From positions 3,757,501 through 3,821,500 of the forward strand of contig CM076142.1 of the NCBI GenBank assembly GCA_038025085.1: a stretch of 64,000 nucleotides of DNA. Direction: 5' to 3'. Under the pieces are notes generated by a model. The model saw only the letters and a program-made list of their open reading frames with translations, was not told the DNA's origin and did no database searches. Source of the DNA: Tetragonia tetragonoides. Taxonomy: Eukaryota; Streptophyta; Magnoliopsida; Caryophyllales; Aizoaceae. Below, one piece after another: positions 40,481 through 52,473 of this stretch (position 1 is its first letter; each line of letters opens with the position of its first letter). The translations under genes and the position numbers were made by a program.

Positions 40481-42452
40481 TCAGATATCGGAAACAGATG
40501 ATCCAAAGCTGATGCGGAAAGGAAAGGTAATGCAAGTCAGCAGCTGTTTGTTGCTGTCCTGAATCTTCATCTCAAGGGTATATGAACCCTAATAGATCAA
40601 CAAAAAGTTAAGACAGGGAATATTGGGGGGAGGGGGGAAGGGAGAGGAAGAAGAAGCTTTGACAACTTTATAAGTCGTTCTACTTCTAATTCGGCTATCC
40701 AGCTGTCCTTTGGGTCAAATATGCCAACAAGTGAAAGCAGAGAACTGACAACTAAAGGAAGCAGATTCACTTACTGGTGGAGTGAAGGATGGCAAAGTTT
40801 GCTGGTGAGAGAGCACAAAGTCGCCTGCAGCTATCGGACATGGTGTTTCCTTGCAGAGGTCAATGGTCTCACTGTGGACATGTAACCCAAAGAATGAAAC
40901 ATTGATATCCACGTTACCTTCAGAGAGATCTTCCCCTGCATTAGACATAGATGAATAACCACATTCTCACTTCCCACACATATGAGTGATAAATACACAT
41001 CTACACTTACTGGTAATCCTAACTACCTTTGGAACAAAAGAATCATGTGCTCATCACTATGAAGCTGTTAAGGGGCCTGAGCGGGACATGACCCCTCCTA
41101 AGACATCTGCTATAACATGCAATTGTTAAGAAAAAAAACATACTTGAATCACAATTTTAAGTCTTTTTTATTTATTTATTGGTATGATCCCTTCCAATAC
41201 AAATATGAAGGTCTATGGTAATCTTTGGCCCCTTTTTGACACTTGCTCCTAGCTTCGTCCCTTAGCATGGACCCCCTAGACAAAGGAGGTCTAAAATGCC
41301 TCTCAAATGAGCAAACTGAGAAATGAGCTCAAAATTTTCACTAACATTTCTAATGAGGTCACATAGACACCACATTCGACAGTCAGATGCTTGCAGAAAA
41401 TTGACCTGGGTTCATTACAAATTTGCATGATTTGGCATTACCATTACATAAAGCAACAGGTTATGCAGCTTGTTCTAAACTGAGACAATAATCCTCAAAT
41501 CCCTATTTCCTAGAGATTCCACTTGAGATCTCATGAAATTGTGATGTCAACCCAATACATATTTCATAATCACTTCCTCTCAAGGCATACATATTCCTTT
41601 GAGCTTCAGCTACTTGGAACTTGGAAAGCCACCAAGATCTAAACTTTCAGTTATAGCATTTACATTGCTATTAAGTTCAACAGATATACATGCACAATAG
41701 ATTTTGTTAATACAGAATCATCAGAGCGTGTTATTGCGAAAAACCGCCTCCTAAGAGTTAAGACCTAAATCATATAACCACTGCAGTTGCTCAACAATCA
41801 AATCGAACCCGTGATCTCAATTCTTATATCTCAACCAACCATCCATTCCTTACATATAAAGCATACTGTAGCCAATTTGGTTTCTTTAACCTAAACATGA
41901 AGCATATTACATACGAATTGAGATCATGAAAACAATACATTCTTTCATATAACTTTTCTCCTTTTTCACATTGAATGAAGGCAAGCAATAGAAAGAGAGA
42001 GAATTTACCAGAGGATGCATAGATGCTGAAGACGGCTGGCACACCGCCCTTTAGTGGATTAGGCGATATTTTAACATCTTTAACCTGAACAGCGTAATTA
42101 GCCTTCCTATCTGCATCAAATTAACATCAAAATCTCTCAGCTAAATTCCCAATTTGCAATTTCACAATCCAACATGCATCACAAAATTAATTACAACACA
42201 CCCCCAAAACAAAAAAGCCAAACTAAACCCATTTTTTACAGTTTATGTAACAAACAGATGCTGAATTAAAACATAAAAATCAAACTTTTAATAAAGTGTA
42301 TAATTTTCATGAATGAGCAAAAACAATGAACCCAACAAGAAGAAACGGGACTCACCGCAGTATTTAACGCGCGTGGCTTGAATTGAAGGCACAGCCAAAC
42401 AAACCCATAAGAGAAAGATGAGTTTTAGTTTGCAAGGAACTGTGACCGCCAT
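40481..42452 (-). CDS. ML-domain (MD-2-related lipid-recognition) secreted protein
   Basis: Four exons join in phase to 155 aa, read downward: 42452-42356, 42110-42009, 40935-40775 and 40588-40481. Residues 6-25 form a signal peptide (LKLIFLLWVCLAVPSIQA). The mature part has the ML pattern: VKYC near the start, YAVQVKDVKISPNP, VDINVSFFGL, LCKETPCPI, and a C-terminal YTLEMKIQDSNKQLLTC strand. The paired cysteines fit an ML beta-sandwich with a lipid pocket. Plant members are annotated as phosphatidylglycerol/phosphatidylinositol-transfer-like proteins and enter the secretory pathway; lipid binding here is inferred from family. No KDEL-type tail. The gene appears intact and converges on MBD. 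Confidence 0.89.
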
Positions 42453-42631
42453 TGATTTTGTGCTTCAAGATTGTCCAGAAAGAAAGAGAGATTAAGCAAA
42501 GTAGTTTTGGTTGACAATAACTTTGGATGCTCCGTATAATAATGACAATGAATTTTTATTTTTTTTTTGAAGGAATAATGACAATGAATTAGAAGTGGTT
42601 TAAGTCAAGAAGGAAGCTAGATGCCGGGGGT

Positions 42632-42664
42632 CGGGCTGGGCTGGGCTGGGCTGGGCTGGGCTGG
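42632..42664. repeat. (GGGCT)n microsatellite
   Basis: About six GGGCT units, a local GC-rich island in AT-rich DNA. Confidence 0.95.
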
Positions 42665-43736
42665 CACCAAACTTTTTTGAGTCCCTACTACTCCGTATTA
42701 ATAGGCCCATGATGATTTATTTTTATTTTAAATTTAATTTTCCATTATTTTGGGGGGTAATTTTTGAGTTTTATTTATGCCTTTTTTATTTTTTATTTTA
42801 AATTGATGGTAGTTGATTCGATCTGCATATAAACAAATTGATGGTAGTTGATTCGATCTGCATATCGCCCAATATAGTACTTTTGATTTCACAACCTGAT
42901 TCGGTGTGCGGGAGAGCCAAATGACTCAATGAGTCGTTCAATTGTATAGTCAATAATAACGATAACTCTTCATAATGAGAAGGACGAGCTTCAACTATTT
43001 GAGAGTTAAACTAACTTGTAAAACTTGACTAACGTTCCTTTTCGGCCACCTGAATTCAATAACAATGGCAATGCAGGAATCGAAATTAGGGTGATGATGA
43101 TAATGATAATTAATAACAACCATAACAAGTTAACAACAATATAATGATGACGAAAGATCGAAAGAGAAGATAATGCCCACCCAGACCAATAGTGTGGCAC
43201 TAACCTAATCCAACTTATAAAGGCACATTAACTTTAGTTCGATGTCCCAGCATTACACTAGTAATGCAAATTGGTCCTATATGGTTCATGGCAATTTATA
43301 GGGTTGTTAACTTGTTATTACTGTTGTGTATGGACTATGTGTAATGGAGTTGTAGATCACTGGCTATTCTTTTACATAGGAACGAAGGAGTATTGTATCA
43401 AACAAAGTGTCAAACACCCTAGAGGCTATTCTTTATGTTGGAATGTGTATCCATAAATTGATTTATAGGGAATTGATTTACGCATAGGGAATGGACTAGG
43501 ATATATATAATTAATTAAACGGGATTGACTACAGTTACCGTGATATATTCGTATATAATATTACTTCCGACCGTATTTTTATGTGGCGCACTCTATACTC
43601 CCAAAAAATATTTTTTTATATAAATAACGGAGTAATAAAGCCTGTGCATACCATAATAATCCCATGCATATCATAATTATTTATAAAGCCCATGTATAGC
43701 ATAATTATTTAAAAATTAATTTAGGTATCTTTTATT
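42665..43736. other. Intergenic, short duplications only
   Basis: A 31-33 bp block (AATTGATGGTAGTTGATTCG and onward) is duplicated at 42802-42863. The rest is AT-rich with no gene recognised. Confidence 0.5.
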
Positions 43737-44668
43737 GAAAAATTTAATGAAAATAATCCCAAATTTCCTTAGTCAGATGAAAATAATCCAGTTGAAAAGT
43801 GTACAAAAATAATCCAAAGTTGTTACTTTTATCACGCCACTGGTCCCAATGCTAACTATGTCATATTTCGTTAACTTTTTGCAAGCGTGGTAGGATGAAA
43901 ATCTAATTAATCTTTTTAAATAAATAAACAGAAACTCGTCCAATGGATGACCTCCACCTGGTCTACACCCTCCCTCAATTCAATGTCTCTCCTTGAGTCA
44001 CTCACCCGGACCATACCTACCCGACAACATTCCTCCACCCACAACCACCAGTCCACCACCATCACAAGCAAATTCGAGTTTCCTCCACCCACAACCACCG
44101 CCATCCCATACATAAATTCGGGAGGGAGAAAGGAAATAGGATGGGGTGGAAAATGAATTCGTCGGAGTTTGAATTCGTTCGAGCTCACCGGCGTTTAGTT
44201 AAGCAAAGTGTTTCAGCTTGGGTGAGGGGTAGATCAAGTGGGAGAAAGGAAATAGGATGGGGTGGTTGGCATGTTAAAATGATGCATCACCGGCATTTAG
44301 TTGCCGGCGGAGGTCGGTGGAAAATAGGAGAGATAAGGGCCTGGGGTCACGATGGAGAGTGAGAGAGAAATGGGAGTGGGGATTGAGTTAGAATAGGAAA
44401 TGTTTTAGGTGAAAGCATCTGCACTCTTGGATCTGAAATTAGTGGATGAAATCTAACATTCTCTGGGATTGTGCTCCTACTCAAAATACAGAGTCCAATT
44501 AGTGCTTGGTATTGCCCATTACCAAATCTTAACGGCGATTTGACACCGTAAGGGACAGGACTATTTCCGTAACAAAAGTAACAACTTCGGATTATTTTTG
44601 TACACTTTTCAACTTGGGATTATTTTCATCTGACCAAGGAAACTTGGGATTATTTTCATCAATTTTTC
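43737..44668. mobile_element. Non-autonomous MULE-like element, 0.93 kb
   Basis: Long terminal inverted repeats of about 100 bp: the left end (GAAAAATTTAATGAAAATAA and onward to about 43838) is the inverted complement of about 44567-44668, including GTGTACAAAAATAATCC. The flanks TCTTTTATT and CCTTTTTATT may be a diverged 9-10 bp target duplication, as for Mutator-like elements. The interior (43920-44560) is GC-richer and unrelated to the ends, with GAAAGGAAATAGGATGGGGT appearing twice (44128 and 44245), so it may be captured host DNA. ORFs at 43916-44362 show no domain. Confidence 0.75.
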
Positions 44669-45880
44669 CCTTTTTATTTAATTAATGGTCAATTCTCTTA
44701 TATTATGATGACTAACATTTTTAAGTTAGATCTTTTTACCATTCAAGAAAAAAGTTAGATTTTTTTTTTTTTATTATAACTCCATACGTTTTATTCTCTA
44801 ATATCATTTCCCTATTAACATAATCATCACTCACTTGTGCATGAGTAGTAGTTACATTTTTATTTGAGTATGGTAAAATTAATAAATATGAGTTGATAAC
44901 ATATTTAATTTCAGGTTTCCACTTTTTCAATGTCCAATGATGACATCCGATCACTATCAACTAATAGATGACATCCGATCACTATCAACTAATAAGTAAT
45001 TCCTAACTCAAATTTTATTTAGTATAAGCTATAATGCTTTTAGCCCAATTGAATTTTGTGATTTATGTCATAGTTTAATATAATATATGGCTATTTTAAA
45101 AGTATACTTATATATGGCTATAATGTCTTTAGCCCAATTTTGAAGTATGTCATACTCCATGCTTTGAATGAAGGATATCAATCACTTATATAGTTATTTG
45201 AAATAATTTTTCATATTCATATTAGGAGTCTAGCGTTAGTAAAATTTCAAAATTTTTATTTTTTTACTTATACAGTTTTACATGAACTATGTTACTATTA
45301 ATTAATTGACTCCACCTTTGTTTTTAATTATGATTCAACAGATATATGTAACCCACAATGTTGTTAGTAGTATCCCACTCATATTCTACCACTCATTTGC
45401 CAGCCATTTCATTTGATTAGTTACAATTCCAAGTATTCTAATTCTACTCAAAAACTACCATATAATTTTATATGCTGCTTATTGTTTAATTTTTTAATGC
45501 TAGTTTTTAAGCCGTTTATTAAGATATTTAAGCATTCCACTCCGTTTATTAAGATATTTAGGCATTCCAATTTTTTTTATTATGATAATATCACAATTGA
45601 GAATTTGTTTGTTGATTGAGAATCCGTGCACTTTTTTGGCTTTTTTATTTCTTTTTTCTTTTTATGATAATAATAGTATTAACTTTAATTCTTAGTTCTT
45701 TTAATGATAATATTGTTATTTTCAATTTCTTATTGATTTAAAGTCTTTTAGTTTATATAGAAGTCTTTAATTTTTTGTTTATTTAGTAATATGCTCTTTG
45801 ATGATGTGGCATGCCTCTGTTACCCAAAAAATATCTCTATATATGTTTTAAACATATTGTAAGCGCATCTCATTCTGAAG
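44669..45880. other. Intergenic AT-rich DNA with short tandem duplications
   Basis: A 27 bp block with GATGACATCCGATCACTATC is duplicated at 44938-44992. A block with CCGTTTATTAAGATATTTA is duplicated at 45511-45570. No gene is seen. Confidence 0.5.
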
Positions 45881-46290
<410 letters not shown>

Positions 46291-46352
46291 TCGAATTCTA
46301 TCATAAAAATTTATGTTATAAACATATTGTAAATGCTCCCGTAATATGCCTC

Positions 46353-46386
<34 letters not shown>

Positions 46387-46734
46387 ATTGATGATTTGCC
46401 TGGTACATCTAGGGGTGTAAACTAGGCCTGACAAACAGATCAGGTCGGGTCGGATTTGGGTTTAACCCAGTTGACCTGTTTTTTAAAGGGTGTTACTATT
46501 TACCGCCATAAATTTACTACCTACCGCCCCTAGAAATTACAATTTAGCCCTTCTTCACATTTTCACCCATCCTCTCCCTCTCTAACTCTCACATCAATTC
46601 TCCCTCTCTACCACCCACTCTCATACCCAACCTTCATCAACATTCACTCAAGCAACGGCCGCGGATGTCTGCCGGCGACCAGGAAGTGCCGTCGACGGTG
46701 GACGAGGTAAATTTTTTTTTCCGCAGAATTTGAA

Positions 46735-46945
46735 CGGGCGTCCGTGATTTCCGCCCCATCCATGGAAGAAGCGTCTGCGATTTCCGCCTGGACCATGGAA
46801 TGGGCGAAAATCAAGGACGCCTTCACCATGGTTGACTTGTCAAGCACGGACGCCTACACCATGGTTCAGGCGTCTGAGATTTACGCCTCAACCATGGTGA
46901 AGGCGTCCGTGATTTCCGCCCCATCCATGGTCCAGGCGGAAATTC
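46735..46945. repeat. Subterminal CCATGG-phased repeat of the MULE
   Basis: CCATGG occurs six times at about 30-45 bp spacing, each followed or preceded by GCGTC and GATTTCCGCC-like words. The single 78-codon ORF through it (46744-46980) reflects the repeat and is probably not a gene. The palindrome at 51663-51746 shares the GCGTCTG and CCATGG words, so both ends carry the same motif. Confidence 0.7.
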
Positions 46946-47035
46946 AGACGCTTGTCCCTTGGTTCAGTCGGTTTTGGTAGACGTTTGAATTTAAGATTAA
47001 GCTAACATTGTTTTCGTTGTTTTCGTTAGGTTCCT

Positions 47036-49196
47036 TTGGAGCGGTTCGGTGGTGATGGTGTTGATTATAGTACGCATTTCGTCACTGATGAGTTATTTGA
47101 TAGTGATAGAGATGCAACTAATTGGGCAAAACAAATTGCCCTTACTATCGGGTTTGGGTTGATAATTTCGTCACACAAGAACAATGGAAGCGTAAAATTG
47201 TTAAGATGCAATCGAGGTGAACGCTACAGAGGGGAATTAAGAGACTTAGATACTGCTGCTCGGAAGAATACGAAAACAAAGGCTTGTAAATGTACGTTCC
47301 AATTAAGAGCTGAGCAAGTGTATGGGTCCAGTAGTTGGATGATTGTCACATTGCCTGGGATTAGGGGTACGCACAACCACGACTTTGCTGTGTTTCCTGA
47401 GGGATATCGTCAGATGAGTGGTCTTAGTCCTGGGTCAAAGCAACTCGTTCGTGACATGACTTCGGCACAAACAAAGCCATGTGCTATCTTGGCCGCTATT
47501 AAGGAAAAATTTCCCGAGGACAATGCAACTAGACGGCATGTGTACAACTACAGAGATCATATAAGGAAACTTGATTTTGAAGAGAGAGATATCATTGGTC
47601 AGTTTCATCATTTAGCTGTGTAGAATAAGTACGTACATTGGACAAGAGCTGACCCAGCTACTAATGAGGTAACTCACGTGTTCATGGCACACCCTACATC
47701 AATTCAGTTACTTCGGTCTTTTCCTTGGTTGATTGGCTTAGATTCCACGTACAAAACAAACAAGTATAAGATGCCGTTTCTTGAGATAGTGGGGATGATT
47801 CCATCTTAGATAATGTTTGGAACAAGGTCAACAAGTCAATCGAGTCACAACTAACTAAGATCAAGTACACACTTGAAGAGTGCAGAAGACAAAGAGGTGT
47901 GATGTACTCGGGTTTCCCATTCAACTATCTGAGCGGGTATGTTTCCCATTACTGCTTAGGAATATTATCGGATGAGCTGAAGAGGATGAGAGAATTGAGT
48001 CACCAAGTATTTGATCGTTGCGGTTGTGTATTGAGATCCACTCATCAGATCCCGTGTGCGTGTGAGTTGAAAACGGCCACGGATACGGGCACGCCAATTA
48101 GCTTGAATAGTGTCCACAAATTTTGGCGAACACTCGTTATTAGTGATGCAGTGGAGATAGCTACGCTTGACATGACTGAGCATCCATCTGTGGACCATCG
48201 ATACTTTTACTCTCTCGTCGACGAGGTTAACTCAAGCGACCGGGCAGTTGTGCGCAACATATCTGTCCTTATCAATGAGCAGCTTCATCCTGATGAAGCG
48301 AGTTACGTAGAGCCGGAAGCGAACATGACAGTCAGAGGTCGACCGAGAGGGAGTTCCTCTACCAGACGTGATCCTAGTTCATGGGAGTACTCCCAGAGGG
48401 GTCGTGGTCGCCCTAGGTCATCCAGTTCGAGCCGCGGGCGTGGTCGTAGCTCATCCTCATCGAGTAACGTCGTGCGGAGCACTGGTATGAAATAACTTTT
48501 TAACATGTACATAATGTTGTTAAGTACTTTTTGATAAGTACTATTAATGACTTTCTATTATATTGTCTTGCAGATGGACACGGAATAGATATCACTGAAT
48601 TCTATCATGTTAACAAAATTCCGGGAATCATCATACCTTTCATTGACGGATATCTCGATGTGGTTGGGGATGGTAATTGCGGTTTCCGTGTCATTGCGGA
48701 CTACGTTTTCGGAGACCAAGAGCAATGGCGATTGACGAGAGTTTGCATTGCAAACGAAATCTTAGCTAACCGAGCATTGTACGAAAACATATACGTTGAC
48801 GGGGTCGACGCTAGTTACCGCCGTATTATGTGGGACGGAGGTGCGTGTCACGATGATCACTGGATGATAGTACTTGAGGATTTGTTCCCGATTGCCAACC
48901 TCTTCAATGCAGCGATTATGTTATTCGGATACGGCAGCGGAAGGGGGTTATATGCTTGTTCCACTGTGCTACCGTTGCAAGCACCTTCGACTGCTACACG
49001 TCCAATTAGGGAAATTGTCATAGGTCATTTAGGTGATTCTTACATGCATTATATCCGTCTGAATTTAGGGTCAGATTTCCCTGTTCCTCAGTTATGCGCA
49101 TCATGGTTTACTTCCCGTTCTGATAGTGTCGCTGGTTGGGAGCAAATGTATGTTAGGCGAAGAGCACATTGGGATCGTTTAGCGAGGTTGACGTAA
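47036..49196 (+). pseudogene. MULE transposase fused to an OTU cysteine-protease domain (damaged)
   Basis: Part 1 (47036-47623) is a FAR1/WRKY-GCM1-type zinc DNA-binding region: LRCNRGERYRG, KACKCTFQL, RGTHNHDF. An in-frame TAG at 47621-47623 interrupts it; the same frame goes on as NKYVHWTRADPATNE to GLDSTYKTNKYKMPF, the first Asp region of a MULE DDE transposase. At about 47809 the sequence jumps, with a frame change, to DNVWNKVNKSIESQL, so the middle of the catalytic core is deleted. Part 2 (to 48484) ends with a SWIM-like CGCVLRSTHQIPCACEL and a basic Ser/Arg-rich tail. A GT-AG intron 48485-48573 leads in phase to an OTU domain (48574-49196) with VVGDGNCGFR (catalytic Cys) and HYIRLNL (candidate His). 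OTU enzymes cleave ubiquitin chains; its role in transposition is unknown. Confidence 0.82.
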
Positions 49197-49402
49197 TTGA
49201 ATGTTTTGCGTGATATTTATATTTTGCATGTTATATTTTTTCGTGATTATTGGAGGTAAATAAAACAACAAATTACAATAAAACAAGTGAAAAAAAGGTA
49301 AATAAAAAACAACAAATTACAATAACACAAATAAATAACAATAACAATGAAACTCCAACATAAATATATAACAAATTCATCTAGGGTCATATAAGTAATA
49401 CA

Positions 49403-51302
49403 TCATTTGGCAGCCCGCCAATCTCTCATATACTCCTCCATAACCGATCGAGGACCTTCCGCTTGCTCCGGAGGAATCAAAGTAATGAAAGACTCAGCTG
49501 CGACGGCTAGACGATTCACCCACTGCAAAAAAGTAACAATGAGTGTGAGTTCAGAGATATGTAATACGTAAAGAAATATATACACACGAATTCATTTTAG
49601 TTAATCACTTACATAATCGCTGTTGGATCGTGGAGGAATCACAGATCCAGGTGCTGCATCGTCAGGTGTCAGCAGAGGGTGGGAGTGACGGTAGTACCAC
49701 TCGAGGTAGTCATCTGTACATGCTGTGGGATCTGACGTGGATGCCTGAAACCCATGGAGAACAAGCATGTAACCTCCCGGGAACATACGCCAGGCATCAG
49801 ATGATACTCGTACGGGGTAGACAACCTTGTACGAACGACTGCTCCATGACCTGATCGCTCTCTCTGGCCTAGTGATCGGGAAAGGGATACTCTGTACGTA
49901 CCCGATTTGTTGTAAACAACGACCAGGCATGTACGGTTCGATAATATCCCGATACCGTAGCCACCCGATGAATACAGTCCTCGGTACAGATGCAACCGGG
50001 TCAGAACCGTACGGCAGCCACACCACCTACGTAGAAATGTTGAAGTTACGGTGAAGTAAAAAAAACATAGCAAACGATGAAATAAATCATGAACACCTCT
50101 GACGCTCGCAGATGATCCAAGCGTCTACGTAAGGAGTGCAGTCGAACCACGTCCTTGCCCTCAGCCTGGGCACTCCATACGCACGCACGGGGAGCCTCGC
50201 CGTCCCCGACAACCATCCGCTCCCGATGAGGTCGGAAGCAGGAAAAGTACTCGTATATCCATGCCTGGAGGAGAGTTAGGCATCCGCAGATGCCCTGAGA
50301 ATCCCCCCGACTAGCTATACCGAGCTGACGATATAGGAAGGTGAGGGCAGCAGATCCCCAAGAGAACTCATGCGCCGTTCCGACACCGTCCCTCACCTCC
50401 ATCACGCAGGAGGGTCTAATACGGTTACCACTCTTGTCGACAAACAAGGTGGATCCAATAAGTAACCACATTCAACCTACCGCCTGGATGTCCTCGACTC
50501 GGTCAACAGTAAGGCAAATGTCAAAAACCGACTCCGTGAGGACCCCACCGCCCTGCCAGTGGCTATGCATCAGTACATCTTCGGTGACCCCGAGAACCTC
50601 CATGGCCGTCGCCTGCACCTGCCCATCCCGTCCCTCACTGGAAACGAGCTGTCCCTCTACAGGAATCCGAAGAATATGCCATACATCGTGCAACATGATG
50701 GTCATCTCTCCGAACGGCATGTGGAACGAGTTCGTATCCGGCTGCCACCTTTCAACGAATGCAGATATCAGGGGGAAGTCGATATGTCTGAACATAATGT
50801 TTGTCAGGTGTGATAACCCAGTCCTCTCGATCTGGGCCCTCACCTCGGGCGACATCTCCGCTCGCCACTCACTCAGCTGCTGACAGACACTGAATCGGTT
50901 CTGACACTTCAAGAGACCCCTCGTCTCTCCCATCCACATACGAGACGCTACGTGGCCCAGGAAGCTCGGTATGACGCTATCATCCGCCGGTCCACCGGGC
51001 ACAGCCCCTGTAACAAGCCACGTAGTGTCGTCCTTCGCTCTAGATCGTTTGCTAGTACTGGACGACCCAGTACTAACAAACTTACCGCCTCTGCCCTTCG
51101 CCACGCGCCACATCACGGAGGATGATTCGACGCCAATCTGATCCTCGTCCATGGACTGATCCCCGGAGTAGAACTCGCTCGATCCGTAATCCATCTCCCT
51201 CATCCGAACTGCCTCTCTCTGTCTCCGTACAGAGGCATCAATCCCGCGCGTCCTCGTGTGACGCAGTCCTGAACCACCTAGTTCGCTGACTAACCTCGGC
51301 AT
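49403..51302 (-). pseudogene. Plant mobile domain (PMD, aminotransferase-like) protein of the MULE
   Basis: Read downward, three exons keep phase: 51302-50097, 50026-49613 and 49522-49403, 580 codons. The PMD signature is clear: SHLTNIMFRHIDFPLISAFV, then ERWQPDTNSFHMPFGEMTIM, LHDVWHILRIPVEG, and later FLYRQLGIASRG, FIGWLRYRDIIEPYMPG. A single in-frame TGA at 50474-50472 splits the frame; sequence on both sides remains family-like, so it is a recent nonsense change or an error. PMD proteins occur as host genes (MAIN/MAIL1, silencing and genome stability) and inside plant transposons. This one lies inside a MULE, convergent with the transposase-OTU gene, about 206 bp apart. Introns are short, GT-AG. 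Confidence 0.84.
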
Positions 51303-51479
51303 CGATTTACCGGCTCCTCCTCTCCTCTATCATTTCACATTTTTAATTAAAAAATAATCAGTAATAAACAACTACTGCTACTACTACTAAAGATAATAAT
51401 AATAAAATATAATAATAATATTAATATAACAACAACAATAATGTAGCAAATCGGAAATTAATTAATACTAATAACACTA

Positions 51480-51502
51480 ATAATAATTAAAATAATAATA
51501 AC

Positions 51503-51582
<80 letters not shown>

Positions 51583-51655
51583 TAATAACAACAATAATAA
51601 TAATAACACTAATATTAATAATATTAATAATAATAACACTATTATTAATTTATTT
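51480..51655. repeat. (AAT)n microsatellite inside the MULE
   Basis: Long run of AAT/TAA units with minor interruptions, upstream of the PMD gene start. Confidence 0.93.
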
Positions 51656-51662
51656 TTTTTTT

Positions 51663-51746
51663 ACTCCGTTTGTCTCGGGCGTCTGCTAATGGCGCCTCAC
51701 CCATGGGTGAGGCGTCATTTGCAGACGCCCGACACAAAAACGGAGA
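51663..51746. repeat. Near-perfect palindrome of about 84 bp
   Basis: Centred on CCCATGGG at 51701-51708. GGCGTCTGC...GGCGCCTCAC on the left pairs with GTGAGGCGTC...GCAGACGCC on the right, and CTCCGTTTGTCTC pairs roughly with GACACAAAAACGGAG. It lies in the right subterminal region of the MULE. Confidence 0.85.
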
Positions 51747-51769
51747 AAAAAAAAATATATTTAAAACTT

Positions 51770-51925
51770 ACCCCACCGCCGCCTCCGCCGCCGCTGCCAC
51801 TAGCCATTGCTGCCGCCGCCTCCGCCCGACACAAACCGTGGTTGAGGAGAGGGTGAAGGGTGTGGAGGAGAGGGAGAGGGTGAAGGGTGTGGAGGAGAGG
51901 GTGAGGAAGAGAGGGTGAGGAAGTA
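51770..51925. other. MULE right subterminal region: CCGCC and GA-rich tandem repeat
   Basis: CCGCCGCCTCCGCCGCC-type DNA at 51777-51825 is followed by three to four copies of GAGGAGAGGGTGAAGGGTGT-like units up to the right inverted repeat. ORFs in it are repeat-driven. Confidence 0.7.
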
Positions 51926-52473
51926 AAGGGCAAAATTGTATTTTTCAAGGGCGGTAGGTAGTAAGTTTGGGCGGTAAATAGCAATTCACTTTTTAAATGG
52001 GTCAAAAATTCCAACCCTAACCCAGCCCATTTAATAAACAGGTTAACTAGGTCGGCCCGTTTAACCCATTTAATTAATTAATTATAAGTAAAAAATGGTA
52101 AAAAACTTGATTTAAAGGAGATATATACCCTCAAATTTCTATGGTAAGTAGATATATACAATACCACAAAAAAAAAAAAAAGTAGATATATCCAAAACAA
52201 ACTATTGGATTAAGGAAAATTTATACTTTTCAGTGATTATTAATTATTTGGCTCATAAATATTTACTAAATTTCAAAATTAAAATTGACATATGTAAGTA
52301 AACAGGTTAAACAGGTCATTTTTCGGGTTGAAAATTTCAACCTTATCCTAATCCATTTAATAAACGGGTTGAAAATCCCAACCCTAACCCACTTTTTTCG
52401 GGTTAGGTTCAGGTGGTTGGGTCGGCTTTTGGCAGGCCTAGTGTAAACGAGCCGAATCGAGCCCGAGCCATAT

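Larger units (their letters stand above)
46489..51989. mobile_element. Mutator-like element with transposase-OTU and PMD genes, 5.5 kb
   Basis: Terminal inverted repeats of about 60 bp: left GGTGTTACTATTTACCGCC...ACTACCTACCGCCC...ACAATTTAGCCC, right the inverted complement ending at 51989 (GGCGGTAAATAGCAATTCAC). The target duplication is 9 bp, TTTTTAAAG at 46480-46488 and TTTTTAAAT at 51990-51998 (8 of 9 match), as for Mutator elements. It carries a + strand transposase-OTU gene (47036-49196) and a - strand PMD gene (51302-49403) meeting tail to tail. Subterminal GCGTC/CCATGG repeats lie near both ends. Both genes are damaged, so this copy probably cannot move alone. Confidence 0.88.
46423..52440. 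mobile_element. hAT-like element, split by a nested MULE
   Basis: The left end TAGGCCTGACAAAC and the right end GTTTGGCAGGCCTA-like TTTTGGCAGGCCTA form short terminal inverted repeats. They are flanked by a perfect 8 bp duplication GTGTAAAC (46415-46422 and 52441-52448), the hAT signature. Its own sequence (46423-46488 and 51990-52440) carries CCCATTTAATAAACAGG-type words and no ORF, so it is non-autonomous. The MULE 46489-51989 sits inside it, making the hAT insertion the older event. Confidence 0.85.

Noticed and set aside
43916..44362. ORFs on both strands within the MULE-like element at 43737
   Set aside because: Low-complexity, overlapping, and no domain recognised; kept only as possible captured DNA.
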